Origin: Ovoidimarina sp963698645
GTDB lineage: Bacteria; Pseudomonadota; Alphaproteobacteria; Rhodobacterales; Rhodobacteraceae
Assembly (NCBI GenBank): GCA_963698645.1
Contig: CAVORP010000009.1
Location: forward strand, 776,977-840,976
Length of the DNA stretch: 64,000 nt
Reading direction: 5' to 3'
Position 1 is the stretch's first letter, and each line of letters starts with the position of its first letter. Under the pieces are notes generated by a model. It was not told the DNA's origin and made no database searches. It saw only the letters and a list, made by a program, of their open reading frames with translations. The position numbers and the translations under genes are program-made. Shown one piece after another: positions 49,351-59,212 of the stretch.

Positions 49351-50701
49351 TCAGGTCACCAGCGGATGAGCCACCGATCGCCCGCGACCGATGCCGTAAT
49401 AGGCCAGCCCCGCTGCCTCGACCGATTTCGGATCGTAGATGTTGCGGCCATCGAACACGACCGGCGACTTCAAGGCAGCACGGATCCGCTCGAAATCCGG
49501 GCTCCAGAACAGTTTCCACTCGGTCAGCACCACCAGGGCGTCCGCGCCCTCGACGGCAGCAAAGGGTTCATCGCAGAGCACGAAGTCGGTCACGCGGACC
49601 AAAGACGTGCGCGGCTTCCTTCATCGCCTCCGGGTCGTGCGCGCGCACCGATGCACCCGCCTCCCACAACTGCGCGAGCAGCACGCGCGCGGGGGCCTCG
49701 CGCATGTCGTCGGTATTCGGCTTGAACGCGAGCCCCCAGACGGCGATGGTGCGGCCGCGCAGGTCGCCGCCAAAGTGCTGCCGCAGCAGCGCGAATACGC
49801 GGCTCTTCTGCGCCTGATTGACCGCTTCGACCGCCTCCAGGATGCGCGGCGCGTAACCATGCTGGCGTGCGGTGCGATCCAGCGCCTGCACGTCCTTCGG
49901 AAAACACGAACCGCCATAACCGGCGCCTGGATAGATGAAGGAGTAGCCGATGCGCGGGTCCGAGCCGATGCCATGGCGCACATGCTCGATGTCGGCGCCG
50001 ACGCGCTCGGCGATGTTGGCCATCTCGTTCATGAAACTGATCTTGGTCGCGAGCATCGCATTTGCAGCGTACTTGGTCAGCTCGGCGGAACGCACGTCCA
50101 TCAGCACGAAGCGCTCGTGGTTGCGATTGAACGGCGCGTAGAGCACCTTCAACCGCTCGACGGCCAATACGCTGTCCGAGCCGATGACGATGCGATCGGG
50201 ACGCATGCAGTCCTTGACCGCATCGCCCTCCTTCAGGAATTCCGGATTCGAGACGACATCGAAACCGACGTCGACGCCGCGCGCGGCCAGTTCGGCGGCG
50301 ATGGCGATGCGCACCCGATCCGCGGTGCCCACCGGCACCGTCGACTTGTTCACGACAATCGCATGGCGCGCCAGGTGCTGGCCAATCGTGCGCGCCACCG
50401 CGAGCACATGCGACAGGTCGGCGCTGCCATCCTCGCCCGGCGGCGTGCCGACGGCGATGAACAGGATCTCCGCAGTCGCGATCGCTGCCGCGGCGTCGGT
50501 GGTGAACTGCAGGCGCCCCGCCTTGTGGTTGGCATGGACCAGCTCATCGAGGCCGGGTTCGTAGATCGGCACGACTCCCTGGTTGAGCCCCTCGACCTTG
50601 CGCGCATCGATATCGACGCAGCGGATATGGTTGCCGACCTCGGCGAGACAGGTGCCGGTGACCAGGCCGACATAGCCGGTACCGAAAATGGTGACGTGCA
50701 T
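49351..50701 (-). CDS. ugd: UDP-glucose 6-dehydrogenase, frameshifted
   Basis: About 449 residues after repair. G-T-G-Y-V-G-L-V-T-G at the N-terminus binds NAD; the catalytic Cys sits in G-Y-G-G-S-C-F-P-K-D; the C-terminal UDP-binding domain ends D-G-R-N-I-Y-D. It oxidises UDP-glucose to UDP-glucuronate, the substrate for the adjacent decarboxylase. One base too many near 49604 (between V-F-G and R-V-T-D-F). The pair ugd-uxs makes UDP-xylose. Confidence 0.92.
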
Positions 50702-50773
50702 GCATTGCTTCCCGGTGTCGATTCGCGCGCCGCTATCTTATCCGCCCCGCGCCACCGCAACCGCCACAAAAGC

Positions 50774-50797
50774 GAACGCCGGCTTGCGCCGGCGTTC
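50774..50797 (-). terminator. Intrinsic terminator of the FKBP gene
   Basis: GAACGCCGGC-TTGC-GCCGGCGTTC perfect 10-base stem, followed on the minus strand by GCTTTTG, 24 bases after the stop codon at 50821. Confidence 0.75.
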
Positions 50798-50820
50798 CGA
50801 GAACATCGTTAGGCGATGAC

Positions 50821-51522
50821 TCAGTTGACGATTTCGATCAGCTCGACGTCGAAGATCAGCGCCGAGTTCGGTCCGATCGGACCCGGCGTGGCGCGATCGC
50901 CATAGGCCAGGTTGGAGGGGATGAAGAACTTGTACTTGGAGCCGACGGTCATCAGCTGCAGGCCTTCGGTCCAGCCGGCGATGACGCCGTTCAGCGGGAA
51001 CTGTGCCGGCTCGCCACGATCGACCGAGCTGTCGAACTTGGTGCCGTCGAGCAGGGTGCCGGTGTAGTGCACCTTGACCGTCGACTCAGCCGTCGGCTTC
51101 TTGCCGGTGCCTTCCTTGACCACCGAGTACTGCAGGCCCGACGCGGTCGTCTTCACGCCCGGCTTGGACTTGTTCGCAGCCAGGAACTTGTCGCCCTCGG
51201 CCTTGTTCTTTCCGGCGAGTTCGGCGGTCTTCGCCTGCTGTGTCGCCTGCAGCTTCTGCATGAAGGTGTCGCGCACCGCCTTCGATTCCTCGGCGGTCAT
51301 CAGCAACTTGCCGCCGGCGAGCTGCGTTTTCAGCGCATCGATCACGATGTTGAGATCGATTTCGTCCTTGATCTGGCCGACGCCATTGGCGAGATCGAGG
51401 CCGACCATGTAGCTGACCTTTTCCTTTTCCGTGGTCAGCTTGTCGAGCGCGCTCGCCGACAAGGGCAGGGCCAGACCGACCGCGACCGCGGCTGCGAGAG
51501 TGCTGCGAAAGAACTGCTTCAT
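50821..51522 (-). CDS. Periplasmic FKBP-type peptidyl-prolyl isomerase (FkpA/Mip-like)
   Basis: 233 residues. Signal peptide about 1-25 (L-P-L-S-A-S-A), an alpha-helical dimerisation domain (about 26-125) and the FKBP domain: V-K-V-H-Y-T-G-T-L-L-D-G-T-K-F-D-S-S and I-P-S-N-L-A-Y-G-D-R near the end. It catalyses proline isomerisation and acts as a folding helper in the periplasm. ATG 51522 starts the signal peptide. Monocistronic by its terminator. Confidence 0.9.
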   Translation of the reverse strand: MKQFFRSTLAAAVAVGLALPLSASALDKLTTEKEKVSYMVGLDLANGVGQIKDEIDLNIVIDALKTQLAGGKLLMTAEESKAVRDTFMQKLQATQQAKTAELAGKNKAEGDKFLAANKSKPGVKTTASGLQYSVVKEGTGKKPTAESTVKVHYTGTLLDGTKFDSSVDRGEPAQFPLNGVIAGWTEGLQLMTVGSKYKFFIPSNLAYGDRATPGPIGPNSALIFDVELIEIVN

Positions 51523-51696
51523 TCTTGTGTGCTCCAGGTAGGAACCGGCGTTGGCCGGGAAAAAAGGCCGCGTATTGTCACGGCGAGTCGGCCGGGACGC
51601 AAACGGGCGGAATTTGGAACGTGCCACGCGCGATGAGTTCCGGTACCCCGGGGTGCCGTTGCCGCGCGTTCAAGGACGGATGCTGCGCGTCGGGCC

Positions 51697-51729
51697 AAAA
51701 AAGAGCCCGCTGGGGTCAGCAGCGGGCTT
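51697..51729 (-). terminator. Intrinsic terminator of the rpsF-rpsR-rplI operon
   Basis: GCCCGCTG/CAGCGGGC stem with a seven-base loop; on the minus strand TTTTTT follows. It lies about 55 bases past the rplI stop. Confidence 0.88.
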
Positions 51730-51784
51730 TGAGTTTCCCTGAAGCAGCACTACCGGCCGAAGAAAGCCGGCAGATATTCGGCCA

Positions 51785-52234
51785 TTACCCTTCGCCGACG
51801 ACCGACAACTTGACGGTGCAATGCACATCAGCGTGCAGTGCGACGTGGATGTCGAATTCGCCGGCTCGACGGATCGGACCTTCCCCGAGAATCACTTCGG
51901 CCTTGGAAAGCGGAAAACCCGCGTTCGTAAAGGCGTCAGCGATATCCCGCGGACCGACCGAGCCGTAGAGCTTGCCTTCCGTGCTGGCATTGGCGCGAAC
52001 TGTTACCGCGGCGGCTTCGAGTTTTTGCTTGCGCGCTTCGGCATCCGCCAGCAGGCCATTGGCCTTGGCTTCATACTCGGCGCGGCGCTTCTCGAACTCC
52101 GCCACGTTGGTCGCAGTGGCCGGAGCGGCCTTTCCCTGCGGGACCAGATAATTACGCCCGTAACCGGGCTTCACGTTGACCTTGTCGCCGAGGGCGCCGA
52201 GGTTCACAACTTTCTGCAGAAGAATCAGTTCCAT
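51785..52234 (-). CDS. rplI: 50S ribosomal protein L9
   Basis: 149 residues. M-E-L-I-L-L-Q-K-V-x-N-L-G and the G-Y-G-R-N-Y-L-V-P-Q-G-K-A segment are the L9 N-terminal rRNA-binding domain; the long connecting helix and C-terminal domain follow. Last gene of the rpsF-rpsR-rplI operon. Confidence 0.96.
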   Translation of the reverse strand: MELILLQKVVNLGALGDKVNVKPGYGRNYLVPQGKAAPATATNVAEFEKRRAEYEAKANGLLADAEARKQKLEAAAVTVRANASTEGKLYGSVGPRDIADAFTNAGFPLSKAEVILGEGPIRRAGEFDIHVALHADVHCTVKLSVVGEG

Positions 52235-52247
52235 TGCGAATCGCTCC

Positions 52248-52472
52248 TCAGTGGTTGTCGCAATACGGCAGCAACGCCAGGAAACGCGAACGCTTGACGG
52301 CAGTGGTGAGCTGACGCTGGTAACGCGACTTGGTGCCGGTGATGCGACTGGGAACGATCTTGCCGGTCTCGGTCAGATACTGACGGAGGGTGTTGAGATC
52401 CTTGTAATCGATCTCTTTGACACCTTCGGCGGTGAATCGGCAGAATTTCTTGCGGCGGAAGAACTTGGACAT
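52248..52472 (-). CDS. rpsR: 30S ribosomal protein S18
   Basis: 74 residues, basic, with K-F-C-R-F-T at the start and D-Y-K-D-L-N-T-L-R-Q-Y-L, S-R-I-T-G-T-K and A-V-K-R-S-R-F-L-A-L-L-P-Y as in other S18 proteins. It pairs with S6 on 16S rRNA. ATG 52472 is the family start; upstream in-frame sequence belongs to rpsF read in another frame. Confidence 0.96.
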   Translation of the reverse strand: MSKFFRRKKFCRFTAEGVKEIDYKDLNTLRQYLTETGKIVPSRITGTKSRYQRQLTTAVKRSRFLALLPYCDNH

Positions 52473-52488
52473 GATCTCTCCTCGTGAC

Positions 52489-52875
52489 TCAGGCGGCGTC
52501 TTCGAATTCGGCGTCGCTGAAGCCTTCTTCGCTGTTGCGACGGCTCGGCTTCTCATCTTTCATCTTCGCGATCGGCGACTGTTCGGTCACCGCGTCGTCG
52601 CGAGTCGTGATCAGATGACGCAGCACGGCGTCGTTGAAGCGGAACGAGGACTGCAGTTCATTCAGTACCGGCTGGGTGCACTCGATGTTCATCAACACGT
52701 AGTGGGCCTTGCCGAGATCCTGGATCGAATAAGCGAGCTGGCGGCGACCCCAGTCTTCAAGACGGTGGATCGTGCCCTGGTCGCCTTCGATGAGCGTCTT
52801 GTATCGCTCGATCATCGCCGGAACCTGCTCGCTCTGGTCGGGGTGGACCAGGAAAACAATTTCATAGTGACGCAT
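52489..52875 (-). CDS. rpsF: 30S ribosomal protein S6
   Basis: 128 residues. M-R-H-Y-E-I-V-F-L-V-H-P-D-Q-S-E-Q-V-P is the S6 opening; the acidic C-terminal tail ends E-D-A-A. AAGGAG lies well placed before ATG 52875. First gene of its operon; its promoter must lie in the 292-base gap before the IscA-type gene. Confidence 0.96.
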   Translation of the reverse strand: MRHYEIVFLVHPDQSEQVPAMIERYKTLIEGDQGTIHRLEDWGRRQLAYSIQDLGKAHYVLMNIECTQPVLNELQSSFRFNDAVLRHLITTRDDAVTEQSPIAKMKDEKPSRRNSEEGFSDAEFEDAA

Positions 52876-53167
52876 CAAAAAAACTCCTTGCGGACTTGTA
52901 GGCCTCCCGAAGTGGAACCGGTGAGGCAAGGTCCTGTCGGCCAGCGGCGGACAGGGGACGGAAGCTTAGCCGAGGCCTGCCCCTGCCGCAATGCAAAAGT
53001 CGTGAAAAATCAGCGGATTAGTTCAGCTTTCCCAAGCCGTATCAGAGACTTAGGCGATCTATCCACAAGCGCAAAAAATTTTCGGCCGGCACTTCAAGCC
53101 AAGCGCCATGACCTACGTCGACACGGCTGTTTTCATTGGATTTTTGTTGGGACGCCGAAGGCTAATC
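52876..53167. other. Intergenic region upstream of rpsF
   Basis: 292 bases between rpsF and the IscA-type gene, both on the minus strand. It holds the rpsF ribosome site (AAGGAG) and presumably the operon promoter, but no hexamer pair stands out. An A-rich stretch at 53069-53079 and a single DnaA-box-like CTATCCACA at 53059-53067 are the only other marks. No gene is seen. Confidence 0.5.
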
Positions 53168-53494
53168 TCACGCCGTCGTGAAACTTTCCCCGCATCCGCA
53201 CTGGGCCGCCACGTTCGGATTGCGGAACTGGAACTGGGCGTTGAACCCCTGGCGGGCGTAGTCGATCTCGGTGCCGTCGACCCAGGCCAGGCAGTCGCGG
53301 TCGACGAGCACGCTGATACCGCGCGATTCGAAGACCACATCATTGGCCCCGACCGCATCAGCCAGATCGACCACATAGGCGAAGCCGGAACATCCGGTCT
53401 TGCGTACGCCGAAGCGCAGCCCGACCGCTTCTGGCTTCTCACGCAGGAAGCCGCCTACGCGCTCGGCCGCCGATTCGGAAAGTTGAATGCCCAT
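53168..53494 (-). CDS. Iron-sulfur cluster insertion protein (ErpA/IscA family)
   Basis: 108 residues from ATG 53494. The three cluster cysteines are present: K-T-G-C-S-G-F-A-Y and Q-C-G-C-G-E-S-F near the C-terminus. A-type carriers receive clusters from IscU and insert them into apoproteins. ErpA, IscA and SufA cannot be told apart by eye; the absence of isc genes nearby and the solitary location favour ErpA. GGAG at short spacing before ATG 53494; ATG 53509 would add five residues. Divergent from asnS. Confidence 0.88.
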   Translation of the reverse strand: MGIQLSESAAERVGGFLREKPEAVGLRFGVRKTGCSGFAYVVDLADAVGANDVVFESRGISVLVDRDCLAWVDGTEIDYARQGFNAQFQFRNPNVAAQCGCGESFTTA

Positions 53495-53588
53495 CGTGCT
53501 CCACTCCATGCCGTCGGGTGTGCGCGCTCGGATATGATCGCGCGTTCCATGGCGACCGCTCGGGTCGCTGCCAACGGAGTTTCAAGGC

Positions 53589-54990
<1,402 letters not shown>

Positions 54991-54993
54991 GCA

Positions 54994-55071
54994 ATGCCGG
55001 GCGCCGACCGCACCAGCCTGCTGCTGATCGCGCTCGCTGCGACGAGTCTGATCGCAGGTCTATTCATCTGA
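54994..55071 (+). CDS. Possible 25-residue single-span membrane peptide
   Basis: ATG 54994 opens a frame of 25 codons: a short polar start then L-L-L-I-A-L-A-A-T-S-L-I-A-G-L-F-I, one clean hydrophobic span with few charges, stopping at TGA 55069. It starts three bases after the asnS stop and ends 16 bases before the next gene. Size and setting fit small inner-membrane proteins, but there is no strong ribosome site, so chance is possible. Confidence 0.3.
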   Translation: MPGADRTSLLLIALAATSLIAGLFI

Positions 55072-55087
55072 ATTTCCGGAGTCCGCA

Positions 55088-55405
55088 ATGCCAAACGAAA
55101 CCTGGTACGTCGTCACCTTCGGCGACATGCTGCACTGGGCGCGCCTGACCCTGAACAAAGACGGCAGCGCGGAAGTGCTCAGCGCGAGCGGTGAGACCGA
55201 GCATTTTCCCGACGACCATGCCGCGATGGCGGCGCTGTTCGACGCCGAGTACCGCGCGTTCGACGGTATCGACGAGGACGACGCCGAGATGATGGGCTTC
55301 GACCTCGACAGCGTCGCCCCGCCGCACACCGGCGTCGACCACTCGGACGAGGACGACGACGATTTGCTCGAACAGATGACAATGAAACTGCCGCCGCGGG
55401 ATTGA
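55088..55405 (+). CDS. Small acidic hypothetical protein
   Basis: 105 residues, strongly acidic, without cysteines. The N-terminal 60 residues are beta-strand-like (T-W-Y-V-V-T-F-G-D-M-L-H-W-A-R-L-T-L), followed by D/E-rich runs (D-E-D-D-A-E and D-E-D-D-D-D). No signal peptide or membrane span. GGAG precedes ATG 55088 and the next gene starts ten bases later, so it is probably translated with the SDR gene. Not recognised; a lineage-specific protein linked to asnS is my best description. Confidence 0.7.
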   Translation: MPNETWYVVTFGDMLHWARLTLNKDGSAEVLSASGETEHFPDDHAAMAALFDAEYRAFDGIDEDDAEMMGFDLDSVAPPHTGVDHSDEDDDDLLEQMTMKLPPRD

Positions 55406-55415
55406 GCCGAGCGCC

Positions 55416-56204
55416 ATGAAACTCGACCTCATCGGCAAGCACGCGCTCGTCTGCGGCGCATCCCGCGGCATCGGCCGCGCCGCCGCCGAGGCGCTGGCCG
55501 GGCTGGGCGCAGACGTCACCGTGCTCGCACGTGATCGCGATGCGCTCGATGCGCTTGCCCGCACCCTGCCGAAGACGCACGGCGCACAGCGTCATGGCTG
55601 GTTGGTGGCGGATGTCGCGGACACCGTCGCGCTGCGCAGTGCGGTGGATGCCATGGTCGCGGCGCATCCGGTGCAGATTCTCATCAACAACACTGGCGGC
55701 CCGAATCCGGGGCCAGCGATCCAGGCCACTGGCGAACAGTTCGTCGATACCTTCCAGCGCCATCTGCTCGCGAACCATGCGCTGGTGCAGGCCACGATCG
55801 GCGGCATGAGAACCGCTGGCTACGGCCGCATCGTCAATGTCATCTCGACTTCGGTGAAGGAGCCAATCCGCAACCTCGGCGTGTCCAACACCATTCGCGG
55901 CGCCGTCGCGAGCTGGGCCAAGACGCTGGCCGCCGAACTCGCACCGCACGGCATCACCGTCAACAACGTGCTGCCCGGCTTCACGCGCACGCAGCGCCTG
56001 GAACAGATCATCGCGGAACGCGTCGCCGCCACCGGCAAGTCGCGCGACGAGATCGAGAGCGGCATGCTCGCCTCGGTCCCGGCCGCACGCTTCGCCGAAG
56101 CCGCAGAAGTCGCCGCCGCCATCGCCTTCCTCGCCTCGCCCGCCGCCAGCTACATCAACGGCATCAACCTCCCCGTCGACGGCGGCCGCACGCAGTCGCT
56201 GTGA
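55416..56204 (+). CDS. SDR-family oxidoreductase lacking the usual Y-x-x-x-K pair
   Basis: 262 residues. G-A-S-R-G-I-G-R-A-A is the NAD(P)-binding loop, N-N-T-G-G the second glycine motif and V-I-S-T-S-V-K-E-P holds the usual catalytic Ser. At the expected Y-x-x-x-K site the sequence is G-V-S-N-T-I-R-G-A-V, without Tyr or the standard Lys. Related divergent SDRs carry S-N-T-I-R here. It could be a reductase with altered chemistry or a non-catalytic member. Substrate unknown. Confidence 0.8.
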   Translation: MKLDLIGKHALVCGASRGIGRAAAEALAGLGADVTVLARDRDALDALARTLPKTHGAQRHGWLVADVADTVALRSAVDAMVAAHPVQILINNTGGPNPGPAIQATGEQFVDTFQRHLLANHALVQATIGGMRTAGYGRIVNVISTSVKEPIRNLGVSNTIRGAVASWAKTLAAELAPHGITVNNVLPGFTRTQRLEQIIAERVAATGKSRDEIESGMLASVPAARFAEAAEVAAAIAFLASPAASYINGINLPVDGGRTQSL

Positions 56205-56272
56205 AGCCACGCGTCATGCCGATGGACAAGCGCCTCGCCGGTGCAGGACCATCGCCGCTTTGGGACCCATCC

Positions 56273-56761
56273 ATGAATCGACTGTTCGGTCTGTCCCTGA
56301 TGTTCTGGCTCGCGCTTGCGCCGGCCCCCGCTGCGGCGACCGAAACGGCTGCGGCCGTTGCGCTCAAACCCGCGGTCCTGCGGGCGCTGCAGCGAGCCGG
56401 TGCAGCGCCCAGGCCCACAGCAAGGGGAACGACCCGCTCACCACTTGATGCGGATGGCGTGATCCGCTTTCCGGCCGCAATCGCATTCGACGCGAACGGC
56501 TGCTTCGCCGGTTACTTCCCCTATCCGGATCTCAAGCAGTTGAAGTTCGACTGTGTTGCCGGAGTGGATCAATTCGCACTCGCCAGGGTGCATCCCGAAG
56601 CGGCCAAGCAGGCGAAGGGCGCGCGGGTCGTGCTGGAACTTCTTCCGAGCTTCGCAATTGGAAAGTGCGGGGATTGCGAGACGATCAGCGCAGATCTGCG
56701 TGAGCAGCTGAAGTCGCGCTCCATCGACGCCAAGATCTTCAGCGTGGACATCGACTACTGA
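56273..56761 (+). CDS. Secreted hypothetical protein with C-x-x-C motif
   Basis: About 162 residues from ATG 56273 with a signal peptide (M-F-W-L-A-L-A-P-A-P-A-A-A). The frame is open from ATG 56201 too. Mature part: G-C-F-A-G-Y-F-P-Y-P, a lone F-D-C, and near the end G-K-C-G-D-C-E, four cysteines in all, which could form disulfides or a metal/thiol site. Family not recognised. Its TGA overlaps the ATG of the permease gene (TGATG), so the two are translationally coupled. Confidence 0.6.
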   Translation: MNRLFGLSLMFWLALAPAPAAATETAAAVALKPAVLRALQRAGAAPRPTARGTTRSPLDADGVIRFPAAIAFDANGCFAGYFPYPDLKQLKFDCVAGVDQFALARVHPEAAKQAKGARVVLELLPSFAIGKCGDCETISADLREQLKSRSIDAKIFSVDIDY

Positions 56762-59127
56762 TGCCGCGCAATCGGCTGCTGTCGGGCGCGCTGGCGATCT
56801 TGTCCGGCGTGGCGCTGGCTGGGGTGCTGGTGGCGTTCTCGCTGGCGCGGCTGGCGGCGCACCCGAGTGTGCCGGGCACGCAGCCGCGCGCGGACTTCGT
56901 CACACTGGTTCCGGTCGGCATCGGCTCCGAATTCAGCGACGGTGGTCACATCAGTTACGACTCGCTCGCACACTGGTTCCCCGCTCCGAGCCAGGCAGTC
57001 ACCGCAATCGCGACACAGCGACAAGTCGTGCGCGGTGACGGCAGCGGTGAGCGCGTCGCCATGGGCTTCTTCGGCGGCCCGCTGTTCGAGGGCCTCGGGG
57101 TTGAGGTGGAAGGGCACATTCCAGCGCAACCGAGCCTGGAAGCGTCGCTCGCCGGACCGCGGCCGGCGCAGCCGGAACTGCTGCTGCGGCGCGCGCTCGC
57201 GCTGCGCTGGTTCGGTTCCACACGCGCCGCACTCGGTCAACGGGTCGACATCGATACCCTGGTCGCGCCGATGACTGGCGAACGCGTCACGTTCGCCATC
57301 GCCGGCGTGTTCGACGACGACTTCGCCGGCCCGTCGGCAGCGACCCAGGCCGATGTCTGGATTCCGCTGAACACCTGGCCGGACATGATGATCCCAGCAC
57401 AGCAAGAGGACCTCATGCGCTTGCTGCCCACCGAGTTCATCGGCGCGCTGACCGGGGACGGCATAGCGGCGATGCAGTCGCGCCTGCGCACGGCCATGCA
57501 AGCGGATGGCAGCGAGCGCGACCTGCGCCTGCTGGCGATGCCCGGGCTGGGCCTGGAGGGAAGCACCCGCCTCGTGTACGCACGCTGGGCCCGCACCCTG
57601 CAGCTGTTTGCCGGTGGTCTCGGCGCCATGTTGCTCGCGTTCGCGTTCGCGATGCGCTGGCTGGATCTGGCGAACCGCGAAACCGAAGACCGCACCCGCG
57701 CCGCACTCGGCGAGCGCGCTAGCCACTGGTGGCGGCGCAACCTGCGCATTTCCGCGCAGCAAGTGGCCAGCACGCTGGCATCGACCGCGACCGCGCTGCT
57801 GTTCCTGCACTTCGCATCCGGTTCCGCCGGCGAGGGGCCGCTCGCGACCGCCATCGGCGGCATTGCCGGCGCGCCCATTTCCTGGTTCGTCGTCGGCGTG
57901 TTTGTACTGCTGCTCGCGCTGGCGCCGCTGGCGGCGCAGCGATTGCAGCGGCGACTCGGCCAAGGCGGCGCGTACGCGCATCCGCCATTGGCCGTCGCGC
58001 GCATGCTGATCGTGCTCGCGATTTCCGCGGTGGCGGCGCTGGCCGCCGCGTCTGCGGTCGGCGTGCTGCAACTGGAGCACTTGCGCGAGCGCGATCTCGG
58101 CTTCGATGCCAAGCGACTTTCGATCACAGAGCGCTCGTCCGCCATATCCGACAGCGCTCTCTCGCGCATGACCGATGGCCGCGCGGCAACACCGCTGCTC
58201 GCCGACCTGGCGCAACTCGGCGTTGCCGGAGCCGGCGCCGGCCCGGTGCAACGCCCGGCGGTGATCCAGGGCAGTCTGGCCAGCGATGGCGGCATGGGCG
58301 AGATGCAGCTCTTCGCGCTGAACTTCGTCTCCGCAAACTACTTCGATGTGATCGGCCTGCGCACCGAAAGCCACTGCGGCGCCTTTGCCGCATTCGCGCC
58401 GACGCAAGCCATCGCCAACCGCGCCTTCCTGCGCAAGTTCGACCTGCACCCGGGGCAACCCATGCCGACGCTGACGCTGTCGCTGCCCGGCGGCGAGTCG
58501 GCGATCACCCTGTGCGGCAGCGTCGCCGACGGTCAGTTCGATGATGTCCGTGCCGATCCGCGACCGACCCTCTACCTGCCACTGCAACGCCTGGGTGACC
58601 TGGGGGTGTTGATCGCACCCACCCGATCGTCCGGCGACGGCGGTGAGGCGCTCGCGTCGGTGCTCGATCGCCATGCACACGACATCGAGTGGCAGCCCTG
58701 GCAAACGCTCACCGCCCAGATCGAGACGCAGCTTCAGGACGAACGCATGCTCAGCCAATCCGGGTTGCTGGCGCTCACACTCGCGCTGGCACTCGGCATC
58801 GCTGTCTGCGCCGCAACGGTGATGACCGCCGCCGCCATGCACGCGCGCCAGCTCGCCATCCGCGCTGCCCTCGGCGCGTCGCGTCGGCGCCTGCTGCTGC
58901 ATCTGTTTGTCCCATCGAGCACCACGACCCAAGGCATATTTGCCGCCGTGGCTGCGGGTTCGGCATGGCTCGCGCTGCGGCAACTGGATGCATCCGGCAG
59001 CGACGCCTGGCTCTCGCTCGCGGGCGCGGCAGCGGCGGCGATGACCGCCGTCCTCGCCGCCATGATCTTCGTCGCCCGCGCGGTCCGCGAAGAACGACTG
59101 CGCGACTGGCTGGCCGATCGCCAATGA
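56761..59127 (+). CDS. Orphan FtsX/MacB-type ABC permease (duplicated, ADOP-like)
   Basis: 788 residues. The layout is a duplicated MacB/FtsX permease: N-terminal span (about 8-30), a periplasmic MacB_PCD-like domain, membrane spans at about 280-300, 340-365 and 375-400, a second unit with a span near 415-440, another periplasmic domain and a C-terminal FtsX half (spans around 660-690, 720-740, 755-775; A-I-R-A-A-L-G-A-S-R-R-R-L is the conserved FtsX loop). This is the architecture known as acidobacterial duplicated orphan permease. No ATPase gene is adjacent. It is coupled to the secreted C-x-x-C protein. Confidence 0.78.
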   Translation: MPRNRLLSGALAILSGVALAGVLVAFSLARLAAHPSVPGTQPRADFVTLVPVGIGSEFSDGGHISYDSLAHWFPAPSQAVTAIATQRQVVRGDGSGERVAMGFFGGPLFEGLGVEVEGHIPAQPSLEASLAGPRPAQPELLLRRALALRWFGSTRAALGQRVDIDTLVAPMTGERVTFAIAGVFDDDFAGPSAATQADVWIPLNTWPDMMIPAQQEDLMRLLPTEFIGALTGDGIAAMQSRLRTAMQADGSERDLRLLAMPGLGLEGSTRLVYARWARTLQLFAGGLGAMLLAFAFAMRWLDLANRETEDRTRAALGERASHWWRRNLRISAQQVASTLASTATALLFLHFASGSAGEGPLATAIGGIAGAPISWFVVGVFVLLLALAPLAAQRLQRRLGQGGAYAHPPLAVARMLIVLAISAVAALAAASAVGVLQLEHLRERDLGFDAKRLSITERSSAISDSALSRMTDGRAATPLLADLAQLGVAGAGAGPVQRPAVIQGSLASDGGMGEMQLFALNFVSANYFDVIGLRTESHCGAFAAFAPTQAIANRAFLRKFDLHPGQPMPTLTLSLPGGESAITLCGSVADGQFDDVRADPRPTLYLPLQRLGDLGVLIAPTRSSGDGGEALASVLDRHAHDIEWQPWQTLTAQIETQLQDERMLSQSGLLALTLALALGIAVCAATVMTAAAMHARQLAIRAALGASRRRLLLHLFVPSSTTTQGIFAAVAAGSAWLALRQLDASGSDAWLSLAGAAAAAMTAVLAAMIFVARAVREERLRDWLADRQ

Positions 59128-59212
59128 CTCCGAGGCTCGCGGAGGTGCGACAATCCGCACCCCGTGCCCGCCTCCAGGGACCGGCCACGACCAAGCGCGC
59201 TGCGGAGCCACG

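Noticed and set aside
53059..53067. DnaA-box-like CTATCCACA in the rpsF upstream region
   Set aside because: A single 8-of-9 match without further boxes, an AT-rich unwinding element or replication genes nearby does not make an origin.
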